Assembly: GCF_002102175.1 (NCBI RefSeq)
Contig: NZ_LQOX01000056.1
Span: forward strand, 1 to 58,952
DNA from: Mycobacterium gastri
GTDB lineage: Bacteria > Actinomycetota > Actinomycetes > Mycobacteriales > Mycobacteriaceae
Length of the DNA: 58,952 nucleotides
Direction of reading: 5' to 3'
Positions 33,589-43,717 of the stretch are shown piece after piece (the first letter of the stretch is position 1; each line of letters begins with the position of its first letter). The notes below the pieces were generated by a model, which saw only the letters and a list, made by a program, of their open reading frames with translations, was not told where the DNA came from and did no database searches. The translations under genes were made by a program, and so were the position numbers.

Positions 33589-35944
33589 CGGAAGTCACCC
33601 GGTACACGTCGTAGACGCCTTCGACATTGCGGACGACGTTGAGCAGGTGGCCGAGATGCTTGGGATCACCCATCTCGAAGGTGAACCGGCTAATAGCCAC
33701 CCGGTCGCCCGAAGTCGTGACCGACGCGGACAGGATGTTCACCTTCTCGTCGGCGAGCACCCGGGTGATGTCCGACAGCAGCCGGTGCCGGTCGAGCGCC
33801 TCGACCTGGATGGCGACCAGGAACACCGACGTCGGTGAGGGTGCCCAGAGCACTTCGATGATGCGCTCGGCCTGCTGCTGCAACGAGGTGGCATTGGTGC
33901 AGTCGGTGCGGTGCACGCTGACGCCGCCGCCGCGGGTGACGAAACCCATGATCTGGTCGCCCGGCACCGGGGTGCAGCACTTGGCCAGCTTGGTCAGCAC
34001 ACCCGGGGCGCCGGGCACCGACACCCCGACGTCGTCGCTGCTGCGCTGGCGGCGCGGCATCGTGGTCGGGGTGGACCGCTCGGCAAGCTCCTCTTCGGCC
34101 TGGTCGATACCGCCGAGCTCGGCCAGCAGCCGCTGCACGACATGCCGGGCAGACACATGCCCCTCGCCGATCGCGGTGTAGAGCGCGGACACGTCGGCGT
34201 AGTGCAGTTCGCGGGCCACGGCCGCCATGGATTCGCCATTGACCAAGCGCTGCAACGGAAGTCCGCCCCGGCGCACCTCGCGCGCCATCGCGTCCTTGCC
34301 GGTCTCCAGGGCCTCCTCGCGGCGCTCCTTGGCGAACCACTGGCGGATCTTCGTCTTGGCGCGCGGGGACACCACGAACTGCTGCCAGTCCCGCGACGGC
34401 CCGGCGTTGGGAGCCTTGGACGTGAAAACCTCGACGACTTCGCCGTTTTCGAGCTTGCGTTCCAGCGCCACCAGCCGCCCGTTGACCCGGGCGCCGATGC
34501 AGCGGTGACCGACCTCGGTGTGCACCGCGTACGCGAAGTCCACCGGCGTCGACCCGTTCGGCAAGGTGATCACGTCCCCCTTCGGGGTGAACACGAAAAT
34601 CTCTTGTACCGCAAGGTCATAACGCAACGACTCCAGGAACTCACCCGGATCGGCGGCCTCTCGCTGCCAGTCGAGCAGTTGGCGCATCCAGGCCATGTCG
34701 TCGATCTCGGCAGCGGCGTGCGGATGCGGAACGCCGTTGCGGCCCTTGGCTTCCTTGTAGCGCCAGTGCGCGGCAATACCGTACTCGGCGGTGCGGTGCA
34801 TGTCGCGGGTGCGGATCTGCACCTCAAGCGGCTTGCCCTCGGGCCCGACGACGGTGGTGTGCAGCGACTGGTACACCCCGTATCTGGGCTGGGCGATGTA
34901 GTCCTTGAACCGTCCCGCCATCGGCTGCCACAGCGAATGCACCACGCCCACAGCGGCATAACAGTCGCGGATCTCGTCGCACAGGATGCGGATGCCGACC
35001 AGGTCATGGATGTCGTCGAAGTCGCGGCCCTTGACGATCATCTTCTGATAGATCGACCAGTAATGCTTGGGCCGGCCCTCCACGGTCGCCTTGATCTTCG
35101 ACGCGTTAAGGGTATTGACGATCTCGGTGCGGACCTTGGCCAGGTAGGTGTCTCGCGACGGGGCGCGGCCGGCGACCAGCCGCACGATCTCCTCGTATTT
35201 CTTGGGATGCAGGATCGCGAACGACAGGTCTTCCAATTCCCACTTGACGCTGGCCATACCCAGCCGATGCGCTAGGGGCGCAATGACTTCCAACGTTTCG
35301 CGGGCCTTGCGGGCCTGCTTCTCCGGCGGCAGGAAGCGCATGGTGCGCATGTTGTGCAGCCGGTCGGCCACCTTGATCACCAGGACCCGCGGATCGCGCG
35401 CCATCGCGATGATCATCTTGCGGATGGTCTCGCCTTCGGCGGCGCTGCCGAGCACGACGCGGTCCAGTTTGGTCACCCCGTCGACGAGGTGGCCCACCTC
35501 TTCGCCGAAATCCTCGGACAGTGCTTCGAGGGTGTAACCGGTGTCTTCGACGGTGTCATGCAGCAGTGCGGCCACCAGGGTGGTGGTGTCCATGCCCAGC
35601 TCGGCGAGAATGTTGGCGACCGCCAGCGGGTGGGTGATGTAGGGATCTCCGGAGTGCCGGAACTGGCCGGCATGTCGTTGGTCGGCGACCTCGTAGGCCC
35701 GCTGCAACATCGACAGGTCGGCCTTGGGGTAGATCTCCCGGTGCACCGCCACCAGCGGCTCGAGCACCGGGTTGACGGCGCCGCTGCGAGCGGTCATCCG
35801 CCGTGCCAGCCGGGCCCGGACCCGACGAGAAGCGCTGCTGCTGGTCTTGAGGGTCTCGACCGGCGACGGCTCGGGCGTTTCGACGACCGGCGGGGCTTCG
35901 AGCGGCGACGCAACAGCTTGCGTTGCGTTTTGGTCATCCGCCAC
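33581..35944 (-). CDS. relA: Bifunctional (p)ppGpp synthetase/hydrolase Rel
   Basis: This 787-residue stringent-response enzyme has the HD hydrolase (~55-200; LLHDTVEDT), synthetase (~240-360; [14 protein letters not shown]), TGS (~405-465; [14 protein letters not shown]), helical and ACT (~710-785) domains. It makes and degrades (p)ppGpp on signals from stalled ribosomes. A GTG at 35953 is in frame but overlaps the GGAGG at 35953-35957. The GTG at 35944, eight bases after that GGAGG, gives the expected N-terminus. Upstream on the same strand is apt, a common partnership. Confidence 0.97.
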   Translation of the reverse strand: MADDQNATQAVASPLEAPPVVETPEPSPVETLKTSSSASRRVRARLARRMTARSGAVNPVLEPLVAVHREIYPKADLSMLQRAYEVADQRHAGQFRHSGDPYITHPLAVANILAELGMDTTTLVAALLHDTVEDTGYTLEALSEDFGEEVGHLVDGVTKLDRVVLGSAAEGETIRKMIIAMARDPRVLVIKVADRLHNMRTMRFLPPEKQARKARETLEVIAPLAHRLGMASVKWELEDLSFAILHPKKYEEIVRLVAGRAPSRDTYLAKVRTEIVNTLNASKIKATVEGRPKHYWSIYQKMIVKGRDFDDIHDLVGIRILCDEIRDCYAAVGVVHSLWQPMAGRFKDYIAQPRYGVYQSLHTTVVGPEGKPLEVQIRTRDMHRTAEYGIAAHWRYKEAKGRNGVPHPHAAAEIDDMAWMRQLLDWQREAADPGEFLESLRYDLAVQEIFVFTPKGDVITLPNGSTPVDFAYAVHTEVGHRCIGARVNGRLVALERKLENGEVVEVFTSKAPNAGPSRDWQQFVVSPRAKTKIRQWFAKERREEALETGKDAMAREVRRGGLPLQRLVNGESMAAVARELHYADVSALYTAIGEGHVSARHVVQRLLAELGGIDQAEEELAERSTPTTMPRRQRSSDDVGVSVPGAPGVLTKLAKCCTPVPGDQIMGFVTRGGGVSVHRTDCTNATSLQQQAERIIEVLWAPSPTSVFLVAIQVEALDRHRLLSDITRVLADEKVNILSASVTTSGDRVAISRFTFEMGDPKHLGHLLNVVRNVEGVYDVYRVTSAA

Positions 35945-36067
35945 AGTCGTCACCTCCGACCTTGAGGATATCTCCTGAATCCTCCTGAATCGTGGTACAG
36001 GGCCTGTCCTCGGGCCGCTCAGGCGCCGATCCGCGTGACCGGGCCCCGCTTACGCTTGAGTGTGACG

Positions 36068-36607
36068 CTAGACCTGGCTCAAGCTGTGCACCGGCAACGG
36101 CGCAATCGCCGCACGCCCACCCAGCGCCGTGAGTTCGACGACCACGGCCACCCCGGTCACCATGGCACCGGTGCGCTCCAGCAACCGTGTTGCCGCGCTG
36201 AGGGTTCCGCCGGTGGCCAGCACGTCGTCGATGAGCACGACGTTGCGGCCCCGCAACTCCAGGCTGTCGGCGGGAATCTCCATGCTGGCCGCGCCGTATT
36301 CCCGGTCGTACTCCTCGGTGAGCACCGGCGGCGGCAGCTTGCCGCTTTTGCGGATCGACAGCACGCCGGTGCCCAGCCGCGCGGCGAGGGCCGCCGCGAC
36401 CACAGAACCACGCGATTCGATGCCGGCGACCAAATCCGCACCCGAGGCGACATCAGCCAGCGCGTTGATCACCGCGCTCATCGCCTCGCGGTCCGCGAAC
36501 AGCGCGGTGAGGTCCTTGAACTGGATTCCGGGCGTCGGAAAATCGGCGACATCACGGGTCAGCGACGCGATCACGTCGGCGACGGGAGCGCCCCCCCTGA
36601 CAGTCAT
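36068..36607 (-). CDS. apt: Adenine phosphoribosyltransferase
   Basis: This 179-residue enzyme converts adenine and PRPP to AMP (purine salvage). It has the N-terminal [13 protein letters not shown] typical of APRT, and the PRPP loop [13 protein letters not shown]. The ATG at 36607 is chosen, with GAGG eight bases upstream; a GTG at 36610 is in frame. It starts ten bases after the stop of the lipoprotein gene, and the row yajC-secD-secF-lipoprotein-apt-rel is conserved in actinobacteria. Confidence 0.95.
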   Translation of the reverse strand: MTVRGGAPVADVIASLTRDVADFPTPGIQFKDLTALFADREAMSAVINALADVASGADLVAGIESRGSVVAAALAARLGTGVLSIRKSGKLPPPVLTEEYDREYGAASMEIPADSLELRGRNVVLIDDVLATGGTLSAATRLLERTGAMVTGVAVVVELTALGGRAAIAPLPVHSLSQV

Positions 36608-36617
36608 CACTGCAGCC

Positions 36618-38336
36618 TCATTGCATTAGCGCCCATCGGTCCATGTTCCAGCCCGCACCCCAGCGGGTCGGATTTCTGCTCACGGCATACATCTTTTTCG
36701 ACATCAACAGCGTGCGCTGCTGCCGACACAGTGGCAACGTCGGCATTTCAGCCCAGAGTACCGGCGCCGCCTCGGCGAGCAACCTGACACGCTCGGCGGG
36801 GTCGGCGGAAACCGCCAGCGCCCCGATGATGTTGTCGATCTGGGGATTGGCGTAGCCCGACAGGTTGTTTCCGTTGCCGCTGTGCAGGTCATAGGCGTCC
36901 ATCGCCGACGATCCGGTGGACCCGCTGCCGGTTGCCCCACCCGTGCTGGCCAGCAGCACATCGATCTTCCCGTCCCGCATGGCCTGTGGACCCGATGTGT
37001 CCAACGTCACATCGGCAACGGTGATCGCGGCCGGCGCGCAGGACTTGGCGATGGCCCCGACGATGGCCGCCAACCGCGCATTGGGCCCGCGGTAACCGAT
37101 CCGCACCGACAGTGGTGCGCCCCCCAGCGCGTCGCGCGCAGCGGCGGGGTCACCCTTGATGAACTGACTGGCCTCGGCCGCGCCGTCGGCCTCGGCGACG
37201 GCATCCTCGGTGGCCGGGGACAGCCGTGAGTTGGCGATCGCAACCCCGGCGTCCCGGGCGATCGCGTCGCGCGGCGTACACAGCGCGACGGCGCGGCGGG
37301 CGCGGACGTCGGCCAGCGCCCCCCGCGGCGCGAAGATCAGCTGTTCTATCCCGTCGGACGGCGAATCGATGCGCTGATAGTTGTCCGGAGTGGCCAGTGC
37401 CCCTGACGAGCCGGCCGCCACGTCCACCACGTCGACGTTGCGGTTGTTGACCCGATCCTGAATATCGGCTCCCTGCGGCCAGACGGTGACCCGCTTGGTG
37501 ATCGCCTTGGCGCCCCACCAACGGTCATTGGTGACAAGCACCACGGCGCCGCCGTCGAGGACGGATTCGATCTTGTACGGGCCCGATGACGGGAAGTGCT
37601 TCGAAATCTCGTCGGGTTTGAGGCCGCGCTTGAGGTCCCACGTCGTATTCCACAGTCGCGCAATCTGTTCCACCACAGCCACCTTGTTGGTGAGCAGCGC
37701 CGCAGTGACATCGACGTTGAGCTGCTCGGCGATCACGTGCGACGGCATCAGCGACGTCGCGCCGAACAGCTGGGTGTAGTCGACGACTCCGCGATCCGGG
37801 ATGAACGACACCCGGGCCTTCTTTTGCCCCGGCGCGCACTCGATATTGGCGATGTCGATGTAGCCGGCCTGCGTAGCAGCATCGAAACCGGGAAAGCGCC
37901 CGGATTGGGCGGCCCAGCTCAATACCAGGTCGTCGCAGGTGACCGGCTTACCGTCGGAATAGACGGCGTTGTCGGCGATCTGATAGTCGAGCACCAGCGG
38001 CGAGCCGCCCACCACCGAGACGGTGCCGAAGTCGTGGTCGGCGACCACCTGACCGTCGGGCCCGTGATAGCCGAAGCCGGTGAGCACCCGGGCAAACGCC
38101 TGCGCTCCGGCCGAGGCAGCGCCGATGACGGTATTGGTGTTGTAGGTCGGCAGCGCCCCGTCGACGACGTAATCGATCTGAGCGGCGGCACTACCCGAAC
38201 AGGCGGTCAGCGTGGCGGCCGCCGCGACCGTCGCAGCGGCGCCAACGATCATCCCGACCGCGTTGCCGCGCAAGGCTTTCCGCAATCCGGACCACTGGCC
38301 GAAATTGCCTCCGCCGCGGCGGCGCCAGGTGGCCAT
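36618..38336 (-). CDS. Solute-binding lipoprotein, SBP family 5 (Rv2585c-like)
   Basis: This 572-residue protein has a basic N-terminus, a hydrophobic segment and the lipobox LTAC with Cys46 as the lipid-modified residue. The mature part has a DppA/OppA-like periplasmic-binding fold ([31 protein letters not shown]). It probably binds a peptide or other small solute at the cell surface; no ABC permease genes are near. The ATG at 38336 is five bases after the secF stop; a TTG 17 codons in is an alternative. It is coupled with the sec and apt genes. Confidence 0.9.
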   Translation of the reverse strand: MATWRRRGGGNFGQWSGLRKALRGNAVGMIVGAAATVAAAATLTACSGSAAAQIDYVVDGALPTYNTNTVIGAASAGAQAFARVLTGFGYHGPDGQVVADHDFGTVSVVGGSPLVLDYQIADNAVYSDGKPVTCDDLVLSWAAQSGRFPGFDAATQAGYIDIANIECAPGQKKARVSFIPDRGVVDYTQLFGATSLMPSHVIAEQLNVDVTAALLTNKVAVVEQIARLWNTTWDLKRGLKPDEISKHFPSSGPYKIESVLDGGAVVLVTNDRWWGAKAITKRVTVWPQGADIQDRVNNRNVDVVDVAAGSSGALATPDNYQRIDSPSDGIEQLIFAPRGALADVRARRAVALCTPRDAIARDAGVAIANSRLSPATEDAVAEADGAAEASQFIKGDPAAARDALGGAPLSVRIGYRGPNARLAAIVGAIAKSCAPAAITVADVTLDTSGPQAMRDGKIDVLLASTGGATGSGSTGSSAMDAYDLHSGNGNNLSGYANPQIDNIIGALAVSADPAERVRLLAEAAPVLWAEMPTLPLCRQQRTLLMSKKMYAVSRNPTRWGAGWNMDRWALMQ

Positions 38337-38341
38337 GACTC

Positions 38342-39640
38342 CTACCGCCGACCGGCGTTTCGCTTGCCGGTCGGACGTTGCTTGGTGCCGGCGGGCCGCA
38401 CCGGCCGGGCACCCGGTGCCGGCTTGGTCGATGCCGCCGGCTTGCTATCCGCCTGCTGTGGACGGCCGGATGCCTGCGGTGACGCCTCGACAGCGGCGGA
38501 TTCCGTCTGCTCGGCGGCGGTGTCCTCGCCTTGCTCGGCAACCGCCGGCGAGGCGGTATTGCGGCGTTTGAGCACCCGGCGCGTATGGGTGCGTACCAGG
38601 TCGGTGCGTTCCCGCAAGGTGACCAGCAGCGGCGTTGCGAAGAAGATCGACGAGTAGGTGCCGACGATGATGCCGATCAGCTGTACCAGTGCCAGGTCCT
38701 TCAGCGTGCCGACGCCCAGCAGCCACACCGCCACCACCATCAGCGCCACCACCGGCAGCACGGAGATCAGGCTGGTGTTGATCGAGCGCATGAAGGTCTG
38801 GTTGATCGCCAGATTGGCCTGCTCGGCGAAGGTGCGCCGGGTGGTGTGCTGGAAGCCGTGGGTGTTTTCTTCGACCTTGTCGAAGACGATGACGGTGTCA
38901 TAGATCGAGAACCCGAGAATCGTCAGCAGCCCGATGACGGTCGCCGGGGTGACTTCGAAGCCCACCAAGGCATAGACGCCGGCGGTGACGGTCAGGTCGA
39001 AGACCATGGCCGCAATGGCGGAGATGGTCATGTACCGCTCGTAGCGCACGGTGATGTAGATGGCGACCAGCACCAGAAACACCACCAGGGCTATCACCGC
39101 CTTCTTGGTGATCTGGCCACCCCAGGTCTCCGATACCGCCGCATCGCTGATGGCCTTCTTGCTGGGTTTGCCGTCGGCGCCTTGGGGGTGGAACGCGTCG
39201 AACAGGGCGTTGCGCAGCTGTTCCGTCTGGGCATTGGACAAGGTCTTGGAGCGGATCTGCACCGTCGCCGAGGCTCCCTTGCCGACGGTCACCACCGATT
39301 CGGGATCGCTGCCCAGGGCCTTGTGGAACACTTCTTCGACCTGGGTCACTTTCACGTCGCCGCGGGGGAACGAGACCGTCGTGCCGCCCTTGAAATCGAT
39401 CCCGAAAGTGAACCCGCGCACGATGATGCTCAGCACGGCGATCGCGACAATCGCGCCGCTGACGCCGTACCAGAGCTTGCGGCGTCCCACCACCTCGAAC
39501 GCACCCGTACCGGTGTAGAGCCGGGACAAGAAGCTGTGCTGCACTCCGCCGGTGGCCCGGTCGGGGTCCAAGCCGCTGAGCTCTACCGCACCGTGGGCCG
39601 CGTCGCCGGTGTCGGTCTTGGTCTTGGTCTTGGACGCCAT
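38342..39640 (-). CDS. secF: Sec translocon accessory protein SecF
   Basis: This 432-residue membrane protein has the SecF signature FTFGIDFKGGTTVSFP after the first helix, a periplasmic domain, then five helices including TVIGLLTILGFSIYDTVIVFDKVEENTHGFQHTT. The C-terminal ~75 residues are a charged, Ala/Pro-rich cytosolic tail. With SecD it uses the proton motive force to help export. The ATG at 39640 follows the secD stop by four bases; an upstream ATG (39670) lies within secD. Confidence 0.96.
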   Translation of the reverse strand: MASKTKTKTDTGDAAHGAVELSGLDPDRATGGVQHSFLSRLYTGTGAFEVVGRRKLWYGVSGAIVAIAVLSIIVRGFTFGIDFKGGTTVSFPRGDVKVTQVEEVFHKALGSDPESVVTVGKGASATVQIRSKTLSNAQTEQLRNALFDAFHPQGADGKPSKKAISDAAVSETWGGQITKKAVIALVVFLVLVAIYITVRYERYMTISAIAAMVFDLTVTAGVYALVGFEVTPATVIGLLTILGFSIYDTVIVFDKVEENTHGFQHTTRRTFAEQANLAINQTFMRSINTSLISVLPVVALMVVAVWLLGVGTLKDLALVQLIGIIVGTYSSIFFATPLLVTLRERTDLVRTHTRRVLKRRNTASPAVAEQGEDTAAEQTESAAVEASPQASGRPQQADSKPAASTKPAPGARPVRPAGTKQRPTGKRNAGRR

Positions 39641-39644
39641 CGCG

Positions 39645-41420
39645 TTATCCCCGTCCCGTCTTGGCGGCACCCGCTTGAGCCCGGCGCTCGCGCGCGACCT
39701 GCTGCACCGCTCCCAGTCCGTTGTATGCCGGCTTGGCCAGCGTCGAAGACTTGGAGGCCAGGTACACCAGCGGCCAGGTGACCAGGAACACCACCACCAG
39801 GTCCAGGATCGTGGTGAGACCCAGGGTGAATGCGAATCCCTTCACCTGTCCGATCGCCAGGAAGTACAGCACGGCAGCGGCCAGGAAGGTGACCGCATTG
39901 CCCGACACGATCGTCTTGCGGGCCCGGGCCCAACCGCGCGGCACCGCCGATCGGAACGAACGGCCTTCGCGGATCTCGTCTTTGATGCGTTCGAAGAACA
40001 CCACGAACGAGTCGGCGGTGGTACCGATACCGATGATCAGACCCGCGATACCCGCCAGGTCGAGGGTGTAATTGATATAGCGGCCGAGCAGCACCAGGAT
40101 CGCGAAAACCATTGCGCCCGAGGCCACCAGCGACAGCGCCGTCAACAGGCCCAGCACCCGGTAGTACAGCAGCGAATAGACCAGCACCAACGCCAGACCT
40201 ATCCCGCCGGCGATCAGGCCCGCTCGCAGCGACGTCAAACCCAGTGTCGCCGAAACCGTTTGGGCCTCCGAGGATTCGAAGGACAGCGGCAGCGACCCGT
40301 ATTTCAGGACGTTGGCGAGCTGGCGCGCGGTTGTCGCGGTGAACGGCGGGTCTCCCCCGCTGATCTGGGTGCGGCCGCCGGGTATCGGTTCAAGAATCTG
40401 CGGCGCGCTGACGACCTGCGAGTCCAGGGTGAAGGCGGTCTGTTTGCCCAGGTGGGCCGCGGTGTAGCGGGCCCACTCGTCGGCCGCCCCACTCTTGAAT
40501 TGCAGATCGACGACGTAGCCGACGCCTCGCTGGTCCATCCCGAAGGTGGCGTCTTGAATCTGGTCGCCGCTGATGATCGACGGCTCCAGCAGATAAGCGG
40601 TCTTGTGGTCGGTCGAGCAGGTCACCAGCGGCAGCTTGGGGTCATCATTGCCCGCCAGGATGTCCTCTTTGTCGCAGCGGGTGGCCTCGAATTGCAGGGC
40701 GACCATCTGGATGTAGGGGCTGGTGCTCTGCCGCCACTTCTTCTCCTGCGCGATGCGCTCGGCCAGATCCTGGCGCGGATCCGGGGGTGCCGGCTGCTCA
40801 CCAGGCGGCAGGTCGGCGGGCGGCGCCTCGCCGGCGCTCGGCGGAGCGGGGCTGCCGCTCGGACTGGGGGCGGGAGCCGGTGACGGCGGCGGCTCCTGTG
40901 GGTAGGGCCGCGGTTGCGCCGGGGCGCCCGACGGCGGCGCGGCTGGGGCCCCCGATGGCGGCGCGGCCGGCGCCCCAGGCTGGCCGGGTGGCGGGGTTCC
41001 CGCCGGCGGCTGGGGCTTGGGCTCTTCCTGAGCGGGCTGCGCCGGCATTGAGTTGAGCACCGGGCGGATATAGAGCCGGGCGGTCTGGCCGAGGTTGCGG
41101 GCCTCGTTGCCGTCGTTTCCGGGGACCGTGATGACCAGGTTGTCGCCGTCCACGACGACCTCGGAGCCCGACACGCCAAGACCATTGACCCGGGCGCTGA
41201 TGATCTGCTGCGCCTGGTTCAAGGCCTGTCGACTCGGCGCCGAGCCGTCGGGTGTACGCGCGGTCAACGTGACGCGGGTGCCGCCCTGTAGGTCGATACC
41301 CAGTTTCGGGGCGGCCTTCTTGTCGCCGGTGAGGAACACCAGCAGATAAACGCCGATGAGTAGCACCAGGAACACGGACAGGTAGCGGGCAGGATGCACC
41401 GGCGCCGAAGACGATGCCAC
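39645..41420 (-). CDS. secD: Sec translocon accessory protein SecD
   Basis: This 591-residue protein has the SecD motif [12 protein letters not shown], the P1 domain, and a C-terminal six-helix block with [29 protein letters not shown]. Residues ~126-216 are a long Pro/Ala-rich insertion with APPSGAP repeats between the two halves of the periplasmic region. This insertion makes it longer than E. coli SecD's equivalent region and varies among mycobacteria. The GTG at 41420 has AGGAGA upstream. It is co-translated with secF. Confidence 0.95.
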   Translation of the reverse strand: MASSSAPVHPARYLSVFLVLLIGVYLLVFLTGDKKAAPKLGIDLQGGTRVTLTARTPDGSAPSRQALNQAQQIISARVNGLGVSGSEVVVDGDNLVITVPGNDGNEARNLGQTARLYIRPVLNSMPAQPAQEEPKPQPPAGTPPPGQPGAPAAPPSGAPAAPPSGAPAQPRPYPQEPPPSPAPAPSPSGSPAPPSAGEAPPADLPPGEQPAPPDPRQDLAERIAQEKKWRQSTSPYIQMVALQFEATRCDKEDILAGNDDPKLPLVTCSTDHKTAYLLEPSIISGDQIQDATFGMDQRGVGYVVDLQFKSGAADEWARYTAAHLGKQTAFTLDSQVVSAPQILEPIPGGRTQISGGDPPFTATTARQLANVLKYGSLPLSFESSEAQTVSATLGLTSLRAGLIAGGIGLALVLVYSLLYYRVLGLLTALSLVASGAMVFAILVLLGRYINYTLDLAGIAGLIIGIGTTADSFVVFFERIKDEIREGRSFRSAVPRGWARARKTIVSGNAVTFLAAAVLYFLAIGQVKGFAFTLGLTTILDLVVVFLVTWPLVYLASKSSTLAKPAYNGLGAVQQVARERRAQAGAAKTGRG

Positions 41421-41535
41421 GTTCCGTATGTCTCCTTGAAAGTCGGTTCTTACCCCCAACAGAGCCTACGTGGCGCTACGGGGCACGTCGCGCAACCGGG
41501 CTTGTCGGTCTGGTCAGCAGTCCGGCCGGGAATCC

Positions 41536-41925
41536 TCAGGACTCCTTGGTCGCTCGGCTCTCGTCGCCGGCCGGTACCTGCTCGTCGTCGTCCGGTTGGG
41601 CCGGTTCCTCGTCCAGGTCCTCGTCGGTGTCTTCGTCCAGTTCCTCGTCGGTGTATTCGTCGGTGTCCGGCAGGATCCGGTCGCGGATTGCCAGCTTCAT
41701 CCACCTGGTCACCACGCCGGGGGCGATCTCGAGGTCGACGGTGTCGTCGGTGATGCCCACGACGGTGGCTTCCATCCCCGACGTGGTGTGCACCCGGTCC
41801 CCCGGCTCCAGCGACTCGTGCAGGTCGATGGTGGCTTGCATGGCGCGCCGCTGACGGCGCGACGCGAAATACATGAACCCGCCCATGATGAGCAGGAACG
41901 GCAGGAATAAGACCAAACTCTCCAT
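41536..41925 (-). CDS. yajC: Sec accessory protein YajC
   Basis: This 129-residue protein has one N-terminal membrane helix (LVLFLPFLLIMGGFMYF), a basic RRQRR, then the conserved YajC domain (LEPGDRVHTTSGMEATVVGI). A very acidic C-terminal tail follows (Asp/Glu repeats from ~95). It joins SecDF-YidC. The ATG at 41925 matches the family; a GTG at 41931 is also in frame. It is the first gene of the yajC-secD-secF group, 115 bases before secD. Confidence 0.94.
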   Translation of the reverse strand: MESLVLFLPFLLIMGGFMYFASRRQRRAMQATIDLHESLEPGDRVHTTSGMEATVVGITDDTVDLEIAPGVVTRWMKLAIRDRILPDTDEYTDEELDEDTDEDLDEEPAQPDDDEQVPAGDESRATKES

Positions 41926-42143
41926 CAACACGCCTGTCTTTCGTATGCGGTATCCCTCGACATTTCGAGGGCGGCGCCGAACACCACAGGGATGCTCACG
42001 CGCCTCGTAACCGTCCAGTCTGCCATTCCCGCAGGTCGGGAATGGACCGGCACCTGGTCACGCCCGGCAGGGCCGCACCGCCGTGGCGAACCGATAGGCT
42101 TTACCCGCGACGTGACCGCCGCGCCGCGGGGAGAGGAGGATGC

Positions 42144-43493
42144 GTGGCCAGCCTCGAGCAGACACGCCACCTGGTCACCGAAATCCCGGGTCCCGCGTCG
42201 CTGGAACTGGACAAACGGCGGGTCGCGGCGGTGTCCAGTGGCGTAGGGGTCATGCTGCCGGTGTTCGTCGTCCGCGCCGGCGGGGGAATCCTCGAGGACG
42301 CCGACGGCAACCGGCTCATCGACCTGGGTTCGGGGATCGCGGTCACCACGATCGGCAATTCTGCTCCCCACGTCGTGAACGCGGTTCGCGAGCAGGTGGC
42401 CGAGTTCACCCACACCTGCTTCATGGTGACGCCCTACGAGCAGTACGTCGCCGTCGCCGAACAACTCAATCGGATCACCCCTGGCTCCGGCGAGAAGCGG
42501 TCGGCGCTGTTCAACTCCGGCGCCGAGGCAGTCGAGAACGCCATCAAGATCGCCCGCGCCTACACCCATAAGCCCGCGGTGGTCGCGTTCGACCACGCCT
42601 ATCACGGCCGCACCAACATGACGATGGCGCTGACCGCCAAGTCCATGCCCTACAAGAGCGGCTTCGGCCCGTTCGCTCCGGAGATCTACCGGGCACCGCT
42701 GTCCTATCCCTACCGCGACGGACTGCTCGACAAGGAGTTGGCCACCGACGGTGAACTGGCCGCCGCCCGGACCATCAGCGTCATCGACAAGCAGGTGGGC
42801 GCCAGCAACTTGGCCGCCGTCATCATCGAGCCCATCCAGGGCGAGGGCGGTTTCATCGTTCCCGCCGACGGGTTCCTGCCCGCGTTGCTGGACTGGTGCC
42901 GCGCCAACGACGTGGTCTTCATCGCCGACGAGGTGCAAACCGGCTTCGCCCGCACCGGCGCGATGTTCGCCTGCGAGCACGAGGGATCCCACGGCCTGGA
43001 GCCGGACCTGATCGTCACCGCCAAGGGCATCGCCGACGGACTGCCGTTGTCCGCGGTGACCGGTCGGGCCGAGATCATGGATGCACCGCACGCCAGCGGT
43101 GTGGGCGGCACCTTCGGCGGCAACCCGGTCGCGTGTGCAGCCGCGCTGGCCACCATCGAAACTATTGAACGCGAGGGCCTGGTGGACCGGGCCCGGCAGA
43201 TCGAGCAGCTGATCATGGACCGGTTGTTGCGGCTGCAGGCGGCCGACGACCGGGTCGGCGACGTGCGCGGCCGCGGCGCCATGATCGCCGTCGAACTGGT
43301 GAAGTCCGGAACCGCCGAACCCGACGCCGAGCTGACCGAGAAACTGGCCGCCGCAGCCCACCGCGCCGGGGTGATCGTGTTGACCTGCGGCATGTTCGGC
43401 AACATCATCCGGCTGCTGCCGCCGCTGACCATCACCGACGAGCTACTGGCCGAAGGCCTCGACGTCATGTGCGCGATCCTGGGCGACCTCTGA
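42144..43493 (+). CDS. gabT: 4-aminobutyrate aminotransferase
   Basis: This 449-residue class III PLP aminotransferase moves the amino group of 4-aminobutyrate to 2-oxoglutarate. It shows FNSGAEAVENAIKIARAYT, the pyridine-binding Asp in VFIADEVQTGFARTG, and the Schiff-base Lys294 in IVTAKGIADGLP. The GTG at 42144 has GAGAGGAGGA just upstream; the frame runs further 5' without a better start. The length equals that known for M. tuberculosis GabT. It diverges from yajC. Confidence 0.95.
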   Translation: MASLEQTRHLVTEIPGPASLELDKRRVAAVSSGVGVMLPVFVVRAGGGILEDADGNRLIDLGSGIAVTTIGNSAPHVVNAVREQVAEFTHTCFMVTPYEQYVAVAEQLNRITPGSGEKRSALFNSGAEAVENAIKIARAYTHKPAVVAFDHAYHGRTNMTMALTAKSMPYKSGFGPFAPEIYRAPLSYPYRDGLLDKELATDGELAAARTISVIDKQVGASNLAAVIIEPIQGEGGFIVPADGFLPALLDWCRANDVVFIADEVQTGFARTGAMFACEHEGSHGLEPDLIVTAKGIADGLPLSAVTGRAEIMDAPHASGVGGTFGGNPVACAAALATIETIEREGLVDRARQIEQLIMDRLLRLQAADDRVGDVRGRGAMIAVELVKSGTAEPDAELTEKLAAAAHRAGVIVLTCGMFGNIIRLLPPLTITDELLAEGLDVMCAILGDL

Positions 43494-43636
43494 CCAGGAG
43501 CTCATCGCGCGATCAGTTCGGCGTCCAGCAGCAGCGGCTGCTCGACAGCCTCGGTCCCGACGAAGCGCGCCGGTAACATCACCCACCGACGTGCGCCATC
43601 TCACATCGCGGCCCGGCGTCGAACATTGTGGAATAC

Positions 43637-43653
43637 CGTTAGTTTCACTAACG
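43637..43653. promoter_or_regulatory. Dyad CGTTAG-N5-CTAACG before the carboxylic acid reductase gene
   Basis: Six-base perfect arms flank TTTCA, 64 bases before the reductase ATG. The form and place resemble a TetR-family operator over the promoter. No TetR gene is adjacent, so the regulator would be encoded elsewhere. Confidence 0.45.
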
Positions 43654-43717
43654 TTCTAGTTGCTCAGCGCAGCGTGGCGCGACCAATCTTTCGCCTCAGT
43701 GACCGCAAGGAACTGTC

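Noticed and set aside
41925..43361. Long minus-strand frame opposite gabT
   Set aside because: It is antisense to a well-supported aminotransferase, has a high-GC shadow composition (His/Arg/Gln-rich) and no recognisable domain.
43502..43579. 25-codon minus-strand ORF after gabT
   Set aside because: It looks like a possible gene tail but has no domain or ribosome binding site; too little to call a relic.
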